Shown: piece after piece, positions 34,969-47,500 of the stretch
Layout: the number at the start of each line of letters is the position of its first letter
Numbering within the stretch: position 1 is the first letter of the stretch
NCBI GenBank assembly: GCA_023078555.1
Contig: CM041196.1
Location: 2,356,001-2,420,000 of the forward strand
Length of the DNA: 64,000 nt
From: Ulva prolifera
Taxonomy: Eukaryota > Chlorophyta > Ulvophyceae > Ulvales > Ulvaceae
Direction: 5' to 3'
Notes under the pieces: generated by a model
What the model was told of the DNA's origin: nothing
The model's database searches: none
What the model saw: only the letters and a program-made list of their open reading frames with translations
Translations under genes and position numbers: made by a program

Positions 34969-37227
34969 GCCGACAGTGAGTGCCCGCACGCGTGCTGCTC
35001 GTCGCGTGCGCTGCACGGCACGCTGTGCTGGCGCAGCATGGGGAGCGACGGCGGGTGGTTCTGGCCCTGCGCTGGTGCCGTGGCACGTGTTGTGCACATC
35101 GGGTGTGCATGCGGGGGCCAGAGCATTGTCAGAACATGGTGGCGTGGTGAAGCGCCAGCGTGCGGACAGGCGGACGCATGTTGGAGCGGCGAGGTAGAGT
35201 CGAGCGGGGCGTCTCGAGCATACAGACGCCTAAGGTCCGTGACAGCAGTGGCAGTGCCTGCCACTGTATTGCAAAGGACAGAGGCCGGGCACGCGACCGG
35301 TTCTCGGAATCCACTTGCAAACCCACTCACTCATTCATGGCACTAGGCCGGGACAGCCACTACATGCATGTAGTTACAAAGGACAGAGGCCGGGCATAGA
35401 GCCGTTTCCCGGAGTCCACTCGCAATTCATGTATGCACACATGCATGGTCACGTTGCCAGATGCACATGTTGCGGCCACTCGCTTGAGCTGTCTCCCCCA
35501 CTGGAGGGCCGCCCATCTGCGGCAATGCAGTGATTGATCGAGCGCAGTGCAGCTGACGGCGTTCGGATGCCCCATGCATGCACACAGCAGGGGGTGCATG
35601 GCCACGGGTGCACGTGCTGTGGCCTGGGGGGCGGTGCTGGGGCGCATGCTGTGGCGGGCGGCCGATGGGGCGGGGCGCCCTCGGCAGTCCACGGCGCTGC
35701 GGCCGTAGCCGAACTGCGTACGTCGGTACACGTGCGGGAGTGATCCAGGGGGAAGGGATCCTTTGACGGGGTCAGCGGGTCTTGACGCCTGGCCACATGA
35801 ACTGTTGTAGCGTGTACGTCAAGTGTAGCATGATAGTTTTGAGGGGTTGTCTGTGGAGTGCATGGGTGATGGGTGCTTGGACGTAGTGTGTGCTACAAGG
35901 AGAAAGCCGCGGAGGCAGGTAGCACCGCAGGAAACGCGTGTAGCCCAAAATGTAGCCCAAAATGAGGTTAAGCACATGTGCACTGGCACAACACACCCGA
36001 GCCACAGCCAGCATCCCCTGCAGATCAAGCGACCGCCCAACACTGGCAACACGCAGCCAGACCACCCCGTAGAAGCAGAGCCCAGCTCGCCCTCACCAAC
36101 GCACACACATACCAACACCCGAACACGCTCACCCGCCCAAACCCATCTGCGCACCCACCCTCAAACGGTTCCACACGAGGCCAGGGCGCCCGGCTGCAGG
36201 GGGCCGATGACCCCAGATCCCTGCTGACCACCGACGCTTCTGCACAAACAAGTAAGCCCGGTTTGCAGTATACCATCAGGTGTTTATTCCGGGGACATCA
36301 GAATATGTTCCACACTTACCGGAATATCATATACATGTAATATTACATCATGTAAATACCATATTCTGTTTGAAGCAAGTGGCGCAGCAGACTCACCGCC
36401 GCACAGCCCTCACCATCCCAAGCTCACGCCAGACCACGTCACGGCTGTGCCGCCCACAACCCCGGCACCACAGGCCATGCGGCCACAACTCACACCCCGA
36501 GCTGGCCAGAGTAGTGCAGCGTGGCGGCCGAGGCTGCCTGGACGTGGCACCTAGAGGGCCGAGATCTCGTTGGGCGGGACTGTGAGTGCTGCCAGTACTG
36601 CCTTGCCCACATGGCGTGCCATCAGTGGGCCAGCGGCGTGGACGTGTGGCGATGCAGTCTGGGTGTACGGTGGGCATCACTGTGCATGTGCAAGCTTGCA
36701 GTCTGCCTTGTTGCCGGCAGACCATGGCCCATGCTCATGTTGTGTGCGCATTCCCGGATGTGCCGTGTGCTGTGTGCTGGTTCCTCAGTGCCTGTACTCG
36801 TGGCCTCTCATCACGTCCTGTGGAGGCGTGCGTCTTCCTGATGATCCCTCACTGATCATGGCATGAAAGCGCTGAATGACAGCGAAATGGCCATTCGGAA
36901 TGGTAGGGAAGACGAAGATCCCACTTGTGCTGGTTGCTCCATGGCGGATGCAAGATGTGCACCGGTGTCTTGAGTGACTCGCCCTGTGCACAGGTGTGTT
37001 CGCGTGTCGCGCCGACGTGACACGAATTTCGTGACACAGCATGCATGGCCTACTTTGCGCAATGCGGCCGCGCAGATCCAGCAGAGCGCTGATCATTCCT
37101 GATAGCTAGTGCACTGTGAGCATGAGTCTGGTGAACACAGGGCGCCAAGTCGTGCTGCCACGGAACTGCAGCGTGTGCTTTCAGCGCCAAGAAGGTGCCG
37201 GTTGCCAAGTTGTGTCGTCTCGCAACC
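34969..37227. other. 3' flank of the CREG-like gene and intergenic DNA
   Basis: It contains two LINE 3' tails (see 35265-35426), a short duplication (AATGTAGCCCAA twice, about 35945-35965) and no supported exon. Long frames here are Thr/Pro/His-rich and overlap on both strands. Confidence 0.4.
35265..35426 (-). mobile_element. two LINE 3' tails in tandem, minus orientation
   Basis: 35271-35358 and 35373-35426 both contain CAAAGGACAGAGGCCGGGCA, the reverse complement of the tail of the 986-bp LINE units at 51.9-53.9 kb. The first runs further into the element, through the stop region (CACTCACTCATTCATGGCAC). They are separate short truncated insertions or a duplicated one. Confidence 0.7.
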
Positions 37228-40200
37228 ATGAGTGATCCCGAGACGCTACCATGGTTTCCCATTCCCTTCTGGGATGCGGATACTATAATGAGTGCAACAG
37301 TATTCCCTCGTGACAACGAGAGGATGCTGGTGCCCGCACCGCGCACCCTTCTGGAGCGCAAGCTGGACGCCTTCACAGAAGCCATCAGGGACAAAAGTGA
37401 ATGGTGGAAGAAGGTGGATAATCCCGAAGTGGTGGAACGCTGGCGATTTGAGGCTGCACAGCAAGACGTCGACGACGGAATATTCAACTTCGCCATCCAA
37501 GTGCGCTTCATGCGCTTCAGATGCGCGCACTTGTTCTTCACGGGAGTTTAAGCTGCAGTCCCGGCACCAGCTTGTCGAATCTACATGCTCAGCGCGGCCT
37601 ATCGGTCCCGGTGGGTGCTGTGACGATGTCGTGCAAGCAGAGCGACCTGGTGCAAGACATGCTGCACCAGTTTCCACGCTCTGCAGTGGAAGCTCATCGG
37701 ACAGTCACATAGGTCCAGTAGCATTGGTTTTGCGTTTCTACCAAAGCTGCTCGCGATGTACATAGTGATAGCGACGGCAATGAGCTGTCACGATGCGACA
37801 CGGCCGATGAACATTGCCTCCGCTGAATGTTCATTGATTCATACAATTGTGTTTGAACGGAAACATCGCAAACATCAATCTCACCTCTTATGCCAACGGG
37901 AGTGCGCTGCAGCTGACTGCCATCTCAAATGACCTGCTCTGGGGATCCTGCTTCGAGCTCATGTTGTTTGAGCACAGGCGATCCATCGATGTGCAGCAGA
38001 GCCTAGCCAATACTAGTCACAAATGGATAAACTCACACATGCTGTATATCAGGATGACATTTCAAGCTGTGTGAACGCTTGGGCTCCCTCACGATTTGCT
38101 GATCCGTCTCAGGTACTTCAGCTTTGTCCCTGTCAGCCTTGTTCAGCTCAGCCATGAAGGCATGGCCGGCTCGTGCGATCATGCCGCTTTGCGTGCCTGC
38201 AGCAGCTGCGCCACCAGGCGGGCCAGTGCGACGAGCTCGGTGTGAGGCCCTCGCCGGTGCCAGGAGTGTTTGAGAGCGAGCAGCTGCTCGACACAGACCT
38301 GCAGCAGGAGCTGCTGGCGGCCCTGAAGCCACTGGAGGGCGTCCCAGATGAAGACAAGGACTGGCACCCAGGCTCCAATAAGCAGGTGCCCCTCGCCCCA
38401 CGTCCACTCCTTCATCGATGGCCAATGCGCAACCGTCTACCGCGAGTCCCCAAAATGTCTGTTGACTGACAGACATGGCAGACTGCACATGCGGGAGATC
38501 TACAGACTGTGGGTCACTGCTTGCCTTTGTCATCGACTGCAGGCATCAACGAACACCTTCCCCCGATGATATACCTTTGCTCTGCTGACAGCTGCTGGAC
38601 CATCCATTGCAATGCTTGTGACCTTGGCTGCTGGGATGTGCACGTGCCGCCGGTCCAGAAACACCCGGCACTATAATAGGAGGTATACCTCCTGAGCTGT
38701 AAGCGCTGGGCCCCGCCCGAGCACGATGCAGTCCCTGTCTGCATGCAGCAGCCGTATGGAAGGACGAATCGACCGCAAGAACAACAATTCTTTCACCATT
38801 CTTCAAACTTTTGGTTCAGGCTCTGTTGCGGCTGTGTGCCCCTGAGCTTGATCTCAGCATTCATCCCTGAGAAATTAGGCAAGGGCTTGCAACCACTGCA
38901 TGCCTCTGGGTGTGTCCACGATGCCATCATACGCGCACACACCATGTTGTGTCATATCATGTATAATGTGTGGCGCCCTGTTGTCCGCACGCTGTTCCAG
39001 TCTTGGCCCCTGCCCACATGCTGGGGCACTGCTGGTGTGGTAGCTGGCTCCCAGGGAAAACTTCCACCCTCCCCATTGAGAGGAAGCCTCCTATGCCTGA
39101 TCATCGCGCTGCCGAGCTGTCTTCTCCGGAACTGGATTGTTAGCTACACAAGTATACCATGGCCAGCCTGCGGCGGCATGTATCTTGGATGCCTCTTTCG
39201 CTCCCGGCTTCAGAGTCGCCAATGTCCAAATGGATATCGCCCTGCAATCATGCATACACACCAGCACTTGGGCTGGCCCGTTCGCACGGTCTACGAACGT
39301 TCCGCACTGAAGCACGTCCTCACGCAGAGTGACTCTACGTGTCACAGGGACCAAGCCGGCGAGGTATACGTAGGTAGCACCGCGAGAACTGCACGCACGA
39401 ACCGCGCTCGTGAGAGTTTCTGATCACCGCCACTCATGAGTGGCGGGGCGTGAAGCTGCGGCGCCGCCGGTGCAGGTGCTGGACCTGGTGCACCCCTCGC
39501 TGTTCCCCCTCGTGTACGGCCTCTCCCGCATCACCACCTCCGCGCGGCCCCCGCCCCCCCGCAACGGCCAAATCACCGCCTCCGTCTCCTCCCCGCCACA
39601 CTCCGCCGTCTACGGCATGAACGTGGACGACCCCGACGGCGATGGCGCCTGGGACGCAGACGGCGAGGAGGTGTGGGGAGAGGGGGTAGAGCCGGGATTT
39701 CCCGACGGCCCCGACGGCGAGGTGTGGACGCCTCCGACGCAACATGAAAGTGGGCGCCTGAATGCAGATGCATTTGTGTTCTGTTGGGGTTTCATGCTCT
39801 CGCAGCCCTTTACTTCAAGAACTATGAAGGGCTGCTAGCGCTGCTTAACATGCGTGCTGGCGTCTCGGCCGACCCCAATGTGTGCTCCCTGAGCCATTGG
39901 TGGAGTGCGTGCACTCCACGTAGCATCCATGTATGTAGCCCATGCGCTGCAAGGGACTGAAGAAATGGCTCAGGCAGCCCCGCCGCAGGATCCCAACGCT
40001 GCAGACTTCCCGTTTGACGACCCAGAGGACGAAGGGGAGTTGCCAGACCTGGAAGGCGACGACTTGGACGACGATATGGGTGAACACGACGACGAAGACA
40101 ATGAAGACTTCCCAGAGCAGATGCAGATGGAAGAGGAAGAGGATGGCTACGGGAATCTTCTCCAGGACCGGATGGCGGTCGCGGCTGGCCAGTCCAAGGA

Positions 40201-42069
40201 GGAGCGTGCAAGCGCGGCGGCGGCCGCAGCGGCAGCTCCGTCCTGGCACACGCCCGCGTTCAACGTGTGGAAGACAGCCATGGGAGTCGGCACGCCCATC
40301 ACTGACCCACCCTCAATGTCCTCGTTCATTTCGGAGAAGTTTCAGTGGCTGCCGGCGGATGTCCTAATCGGCACCGACGGCCGCGTCGTGTTTGACTCGT
40401 ACGTGAACAACATGCACCCTGAGCGCCACAGCGCGCTGTACGCTGCGACCGCCCGTCTCCTCGAGCGCGCGCTGCCGCTGTTCGAGCGCACCCTGGCTGC
40501 GAGCACGCAGGTCCCGAAGCGTGTGGCGCAGTTCAACGAAGACTGCGAGACGTGGTGGCAGCCCGAATACGCCGAGTGGTGGGACGCTCTGAAGGAGTCG
40601 GATGAGATGCCCCCCCTCCTTGCCGCCTGGCGGCGGAAGCGTCTAGAGGAGGACGGGCAGCCGGTTGACGATGCCGCGCTGGCGGCGGCGGCGGCAGAAG
40701 ACGAGGAGGAGGGCATCGAGGACGTCTACTACGAAGAGATGGACGAGCTGTACCAGGAGCGGCGGGTGTGGCAGCCGCCGACGCTGCCGGCCGCGTACGA
40801 GCCGCCCCCTCCGCCGCCGCCACTGGACCTCAAGCAGCGGCGGCTGCAGGTGTGCGTGTTTGCATGAGGCTGTCTATCCTGCTGTAATTTGCAGCGGGAC
40901 CAATGCATGTGTTTATTGGACGGCCGCGCAGCGCACTGGTGCGGAGTGTATGCCATGACATGCAGTGTTGCGTCACGGCAGGTGGCATGGGGTTGGTGCT
41001 AGAGGTTAATACTGATGCTGGCCGAATGCACCTGCACACGCACAGAACTGGTTCATGATTGGGTGTGGAGGTAATGGCAGATGTCGACGGAGCAGCGGCA
41101 CAAGGCGCCCTCCTTGAAGCTGTCCGACATATCACCAGACACCTTTCCGAATCCACATATGTACACATCAATGCGGCTTCGGCGCGATGACTCGGTAGTG
41201 CTGATGCAGGTGATAGTGAAGTATGCGGAGATCGTGCTGACGCCGGAGCGGCCCCGCTATGGAGGGGGGGTGTGGCATGTGGAGGGCATGGAGAACGAGG
41301 CGATCGTGGCCTCCTGCATCGCCTACCTCGCCGCCGACAACCTCTCGGAGTCCCGCCTCCACTTCCGCTCCATGGTGGCGGACCCCGGATACGCTCAGGG
41401 GGGTATGTTGCCACGCTGCGCATGCGCTGCGGCGTGCTGCGCTCCAAGCTGTGCTATGTCTCACTAGCGTCACGTCGACGTAGCGCGCGTCAATGTCCCC
41501 CGCGGTAAAGCGCACATCAGGCTGCTTTGCCAACAACGTGTTTGTTGGAGCTGTGTGCTGCAAGCAGACATCGAAATTCAGGGTCGGATCCTTCTACCAG
41601 AGCCTGACAATGTGGATGGGGTGTAGATAATGAGGGAGTGCAACGAATGTATGGCATCCTCGATGAGAGCCGCTTGAACGACCCCCTGGGCTCAGCGCTG
41701 TGCGCGCCGGGCCGCATGCTGTGCTGGCCCAACGCGCTGCAGCACCGCGTCGCGCCGTTTGAGCTCGCCGACGCCTCGCGCCCCGGCGTGCGCAAGATCG
41801 CGGTCCTCTTCCTCGTGGACCCCCGCTTCCGGGTGCTGTCGACGCGGGACGTGCCGCCGCAGCAGATGGCGTGGCACGACGCCGAGTCGCGGCTCGGGAG
41901 TGTGCTGCCGGTGGACGTGAAGAGGAAGGTGGATGCGCTGCGGGAGTTCCCGATTTCGCTGGAGCGGGCCAAGGCCCTGCGGCTGGAGCTGATGGAGGAA
42001 CGGAAGATAGGCGTTCGGGACAACAACCACGAGGCGTTCGAGCGGAAGTTCTCGCTCTGCGAGCATTAG
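37228..42069 (+). CDS. DUF4246 family protein, copy 1 (putative 2OG-Fe(II) oxygenase-like)
   Basis: Six exons: 37228-37500, 38203-38385, 39476-39721, about 39974-40849, 41210-41402, 41627-42069, about 737 residues. All junctions are phase 0 except the last (phase 1). DUF4246 is known chiefly from fungi. Its landmarks occur in order: LPWFPIPF, ERKLDAFTEAIRDKSEWW, VHPSLFPLVYG, KFQWLPAD, YVNNMHPERH, VIVKYAEIVLTPE, WHVEGMENE, LSESRLHFR, WPNALQHRVAPFEL, RPGVRKIAVLFLVDP, STRDVPPQQ. H549, E551 and H630 could be the metal triad and R646 a cosubstrate ligand (inference). Exon 4 has a highly acidic insert missing from copy 2; its acceptor is uncertain. No signal peptide. A second copy lies 7.3 kb downstream. 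Confidence 0.85.
39186..39262 (+). mobile_element. repeat 3' tail inside intron 2 of DUF4246 copy 1
   Basis: TTGGATGCCTCTTTCG and GCCAATGTCCAAATGGATA, then ATCATGCATACA, match 51768-51850 closely. A related TGTCC…GGATACGGCT tail occurs at 57440 and 63345. It is a short transposon end without coding sequence. Confidence 0.55.
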
Positions 42070-42224
42070 CTGACGTTCGGGCTGTCCCAGCCCCTGAAGC
42101 CGATGCCCATGTAGGGGAGCATGCCCGATTTGGTTCATTTCGTGCTATTGCTCTTGTGTATTACGACCGGTGCTGTTTCTGGGTGTTGCGTTGAGGATGG
42201 CACGTAGACACGGTCGTCCGGAGT

Positions 42225-42277
42225 CGTCAATGTCCGGCCTGGACGTGGCTAAGGAATTCCAGATTTACTTTACTTTA
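42225..42277 (+). mobile_element. repeat tail with (TTTAC) end in the 3' UTR of DUF4246 copy 1
   Basis: GTCGTCAATGTCC is followed by GGCTAAGGAATTCCAG and ATTTACTTTACTTTAC. The same order, more decayed, is found behind copy 2 (about 49505-49555) and, without a gene, at 57440-57510 and 63340-63395. Confidence 0.5.
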
Positions 42278-42395
42278 CGTCGCCTCGGCTGTGGCTGAAG
42301 TGTGTGGCGGCGCCCCACCCAGCCGCATGCCAGAGTTGCCTTTGCTGGAATACCCGTTTCCTGGCAATGGTCGTCCCGAATTGCCTTAGTTTTTT

Positions 42396-42400
42396 TGTAA
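42396..42400 (+). terminator. TGTAA poly(A) signal, DUF4246 copy 1
   Basis: TGTAA inside TTTTTTGTAAGCCTGAAG, 327 bp after the stop codon. The same context is kept behind copy 2 at 49667-49671, although the surrounding 3' UTR has diverged. Confidence 0.6.
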
Positions 42401-44599
42401 GCCTGAAGAATACGTCCACGGCTGCGGCTCAAATTTCTCCTGTTGTGTGTTTCATGAGAAACCCATGAGTATCATGTGCCACGCCAGGAAGCCCTCAGTG
42501 CATCTCGTGGCCGCACTTGTCCCCAAGGACACGCCGTTTGCAGTGAAACCATGCTTTGCCCAGACCGAGGTGCTGCAGCCCAGGTGCTGTAGATGTGCGC
42601 GCGATCCACTCCCGGGAGATGATGAGCGTCTCGTGAGGATCTGCCCAGCTGTCCATCGGCTTCCTGGGCTGGTGCGTGACTGTCCATGCTGTGGCATGTC
42701 CTCTGCCATACGTATACAGGCGCCATACACAGGCTCAAGGCTCTCGACACCAGTGGCAATGCCAGTGTATGGTCGTGGGCAAGATCTCACATCAACGTTC
42801 ATGTCCAGCGCCAGCTTGTCTGTGCCGTCTGCCCCGCTGGCGTTTCACATATCTGCGCACGCGCTGTGATCGAGCTGAACGCTACAATCGAGCGCACATC
42901 AGCCACGGGAGCGCAGGGCCCCAGGCATAGTTGCAGAGGCAGGAAGGGGCAGGCGCGCGTGGCGCGGCTGCGGGGGCGGCGCCGGGCCGCACACGGCGCG
43001 GCTCACGGGGCGGTGCACTCGTGGCGGTCAGGGGCGCTTAAGCAAATTTGTCCTAAGCCGCACCAAGTCTGCAGCGCACCTGTGGTAGCGGTCCGCAGTG
43101 CCGCATGCGGTATGCGCGTGTTGCCATGGTCAGCGTGTAGTGAGCAGCCTGATTCGTCGCTGACACCTCCCCATGACACCTCCCCATGGCCATGTACGCA
43201 GATGGGACTTCTTTGGTCTGCAGTATCTGCAGTGGGCATGCATGATCGGTCCGTTCAGGGCCGCTCGAGGTGCGGCGATGGTGCGACGCGGATGTGTTCA
43301 CAGGACCCATCATGCATGCTGATGTCGGGTCTGTGCACACCCACCTGCACAGCCTCCCAGGAACACACGCATGAGGCGCCACAGCCGCACCCCGGAGCGG
43401 CCCCGCACGAGAGCGCACAGCCGGGTTGCCCGTGGAGGGAGGACTCAGTGCGCAGACGCCTGACCCTCGCTGCACGCCGGAGCGCAGCTGAGCCGCCGCC
43501 GCGCAGGCCCCCCTTAAGGACGATTCCAAAGCCCGACCCAGGCGACGCCACGGCGGGGCCGGCGATGGCGCAATCACCACAGGCCATGCATCCACGTCCC
43601 ACACTGTGCGCTGGGCGCAGCCGGGCAGCCCAATGTCAACCCTCTCAACGGGAGATGGTGCCTAGCAGGCGGACATCTCGGTGGGCGGCCCGCCGCTCAG
43701 GCCATATAGCGTGTGAGCGGCGAGAGAAGTGATTAGGTGTGCATCTACTTTGTGCGTCACTCGCCCTGTGCACAGCTGTGCGCGCACGTAAATCACTCGC
43801 GCCATGAAAGTCGGTAGGGGTGTGGCCATGTTGCATGTCATGTGGAAGCAGCTCTACTCCGTGGCGGGTGAGGAGGAGTGGCCACCCGGGTTTGTGTCCA
43901 GGGGCCCGGGGCTGCAACCCCCCCCCCCCCCCCCCCCCCCCCCCGGAATGGTACGTGTGTTGCTGTTATGCCGCGTCGCCTCGGGGCGTGCGGCGACGGT
44001 TCCGCGAAATAGGGTCGGTGTGTGTGAAAGGGACAAAGTCGGCAACGTACAAGCCCACCAACGACGGAGAGGGCACCGCCCAGGGCAACGCACAAGAACA
44101 CCATCGCGACCAATGGCAGCGGATGCCGCGGCTGAGCCACGTTGGCCGAGCCACGTCGATCCCACTGAACAATTGCTTGTGTGTGGCCTTGGTCGTGTGG
44201 GGCCCCGGAGGCTGACGTGCATGAATGGTGTATGTGTGCAGCGGTGTCGGTGTGGTGTTCCATGTGGCGCGCCGGCGGTTGCTTGCGTGTGTCGTTTCCC
44301 TGTTCGCGTCGAGCGCGCGGCTCCGGCTCAGGGCTACCTGCGTCTCCGGCTTCTCTCCGGCTTCTCCCCGGATTCGGCCTTGTAACACGCAGCTGTTCAC
44401 ACAGCACGCGCGCAGCTGCCATGTGCGACGCAGCCGTGCAGAAACATCAAAGCGCTGATGCTTGCAATGTGAAAATGTCAACCCACTGCACCAGCTGTGA
44501 TTGGGCGTCGTGCTTGCTTTCGAAGAAACATGTATTGCCTCGAGGCTTGAAGCTTCTCTGCGCTTGCTCCACGATGCCAAGTCGTGCCGTGCCGCAATC
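42401..44599. other. spacer between the DUF4246 copies
   Basis: It includes a run of about 25 C at 43919-43943. A long open frame (42686-43732) has the Pro/Arg/His/Cys composition of GC-rich non-coding DNA and opposite-strand frames of similar length. No exon is supported. Confidence 0.4.
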
Positions 44600-47500
44600 A
44601 TGCGTGGATCGGAGACTCTGCCCTTTGGTCTCTTGCCCTTCTGGGATTCGGTATCCATAAGCGATGCATCTGAGCATATTCGTGCCGACGAGAGGATCCT
44701 GGTACCCGAGCCGCGCACCCTTCTGGAGCGCAAGCTGGACGCCTTCACAGCAGCCATCAGAAAAACCCATGAATGGTGGACGAAAGTGAACGATGCGTAC
44801 GTGATGAAACGCTGGCGGTCTGAGGCTGCAAAGCAAGGCATTGACGATGGCATGTTCAATTTCGGCGTGCAAGTGCGCTTCTTGCGCTGCGGGTGTGCGG
44901 CATGCGTGTTCAGCTGCAAGTCCGCGCTCGATCAGCAGTCCTGACGTCATGTTTCGATTTCTGCATGATCAGTCTAGCGTACTGGTCCTGGTGGGTACTG
45001 TGCCGGTGTTGACGCTGCTGTGACATTCTGCACCAGGTGCCCGGGCAGCCCGGCTCGAAGCGGAAGCTCCCGGGACGGCCACCCCAACCCGACAGTAGCA
45101 GGAGAATGAGCTGCTTTCGTAACAAAGCTGCTCGCGATGTACGTGGTGATAGCGACTGCACCGTGCTGTTACAATGCCGCACGGCTGATAACCATTACCT
45201 CCTCACGTGAACGTTGGTCGATTGACACAGATGAACAGGTCATAGGCAGAAATTTGATATCTTATGAGTGCGCTGCAGCTGACTACTGCTCCAAATGATC
45301 TCCTTCCTTGACCGTGACTGTAGCTGATGTTGCACAGGCAAGTTATCAGTACGCAGCAGAGCCTGGGCAGTGATAGACACAAATAGATACATACACACAT
45401 GCATTATATCGGGATCAGATCAAGAGCTCTGTACGCGCTCGGGCGTCCAGAACAGCCAAGACGGCATGGCTGATCCACGTGTTCAAGTAACACTGTTCAT
45501 ATCGCTTTGCGTGCCTACAGCAGCTGCGCCACCAGGCTGGCCAGTGCGACGACCTCGGCGTGAGGCCCTCACCGGTGCCAGGAGTGTTTGAGAGCGAGCA
45601 GCTGCTCGACACAGAGCTGCAGCAGGAGCTTCTGGCGGCCCTGAAGCCACTGGAGGACGTCCCAGAGGAAGAGAAAGACTGGCGCCCTGGCTCCAACGAG
45701 CAGGTGCCCCCTCAGCCCACTGGAACGACTTCATCGTTGAGATCTCATCGTTGGCTACTGCTCAGTCGTTGTCTACAGCGCCCAAAATGCCGACTTTATA
45801 TTGCATCATCTGCGCCCCCCGTATGTTGTCCGCACGTGAGTTCATAAACTCATGCATTCCTGACCCATGCTCACACATGCCGGGGCAGCGCTGGCGCAGC
45901 AGCTGGCTTCCAGAGACATGTCCCACTCTGCCCGCGGAGAGGAAGCCTCCTCCCGCACCTGACCATGCCGCTGCCCAGCTGTCTTCTCCCGAATTGCAAT
46001 TGTGTGCGCTACAGCGCTACGCCATCACTTCGGCTGACCCCTTCGCCCTGTGCGCGACTGTGTCCCACAGCAGCACATCCTCACGCGGAGCGAGTCAATG
46101 TGTCACAAGGCTCAAGGCGGCGAGGCAGGGCGCACCGCAGGAGCTGTGCCCACGGACACCGCACTCGTGAGAGTTTCTGAGTCGCGGGGCGTGACGCCGC
46201 GGCGCCGCTGGTGCAGGTGCTGGACCTGGTGCACCCCTCGCTGTTCCCCCTCGTGTACGGCCTCTCCCGCACCACCACCTCCGCGCGGCCCCCGCCCCCC
46301 CGCAACGGCCACTGCCATGGAGACATCGATGCCGTCGATGACGCCGCCGCCGATGCCGTGAACATGCATGGTGCTGATGTGGACTCCGGCGACTACGGCA
46401 TTCGGTTACGTGTCGCGTTTATACATGCAGCAAGATTCCGGTGGTACGCGGTTGGCCTCGACGCCGAGGTGTGGCCGCCGCCATGGCCCCACCCAGTGGC
46501 CGCCTTGTACGTGCATGTGTGCCGGTTCTGTTGGCGGCAACGCACGTCGAACCATAACCTGCAGACGGCAGCAAGAGCAAGTCCGCATGCGTGCTTGTGT
46601 CATCCCCCAAGTATCCGTGATGGGTCAGCGGTGGAGCTCCCACGCATGTAGCCTGCATGACAGGGTTCCGCTGCGGGCCGCAAAGGATGCCAACATAATA
46701 ACTATCACCCGGAGGAGATGCAGGCGAAGGATACCAAGGACGGGGACGAGGGCATCCTTCTGCGAAGCATGGTGGCCGGGGCTAGCCAGTCTGAGGAGGA
46801 GCGCGCCGATGCCGCGACGGCCGCAGCGGCGGCCCTCTCCTGGCACACTCCCGCGTTCAACGAGTGGAAGACGGCCATGGGCTCCGGCACCCCCATCACT
46901 GATTCCCCCGCCAAGTCCTTGTTCGTTTCGGCGAGGTTTCAGTTCCTCCCGGTGGACATCCTGGTCGGCGCCGGCGGCCGCGTCGTGTTTGACTCGTATG
47001 TGAACAACATGCACCCTGAGCGCCATGGCGCGCTGTATGCTGCGACCGCAAGCCTCCTCGAGCGTGCGCTGCCGCTGTTCGAGCGCACCCTGGCCGCGAG
47101 CACACGGGTACCACTGCGTGTGGCGGAGTGTGACAGACACGGCTCGAAGTGGTGGCTGCCCGATTATGACGAGTGGTTGGATGCTCTGAAGAAATCTGAG
47201 GAGATGCCGCAGCTCCGCAAGGCTTGGATGCGGCAGCTCATGGAAGAAATCAGGGTGCCGATCGACGATGCTGCTATGGCACAGGTGGCAGCTTACGTTG
47301 ACGAGCATGACATCAAGTTGGAGCAAATGTATGAACATGAGATTCATGCACTGTACACGCAGCGGCGAGAGTGGCAGCCGCCCACCCTGCCGGCCACGTA
47401 CAAGCCGCCTCCTCCGCCGCCGCCAGTGGACATCAAGCGGCTCCGGCTGCAGGTGCGTGTTCTCACGGCGAGGTGAATTCTACCGCGGCGATTTGCTGTG

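Noticed and set aside
42686..43732. 348-codon plus-strand open frame between the DUF4246 copies
   Set aside because: Pro/Arg/His/Cys-rich composition, long frames on the opposite strand and no conserved counterpart near copy 2 indicate chance in GC-rich DNA.
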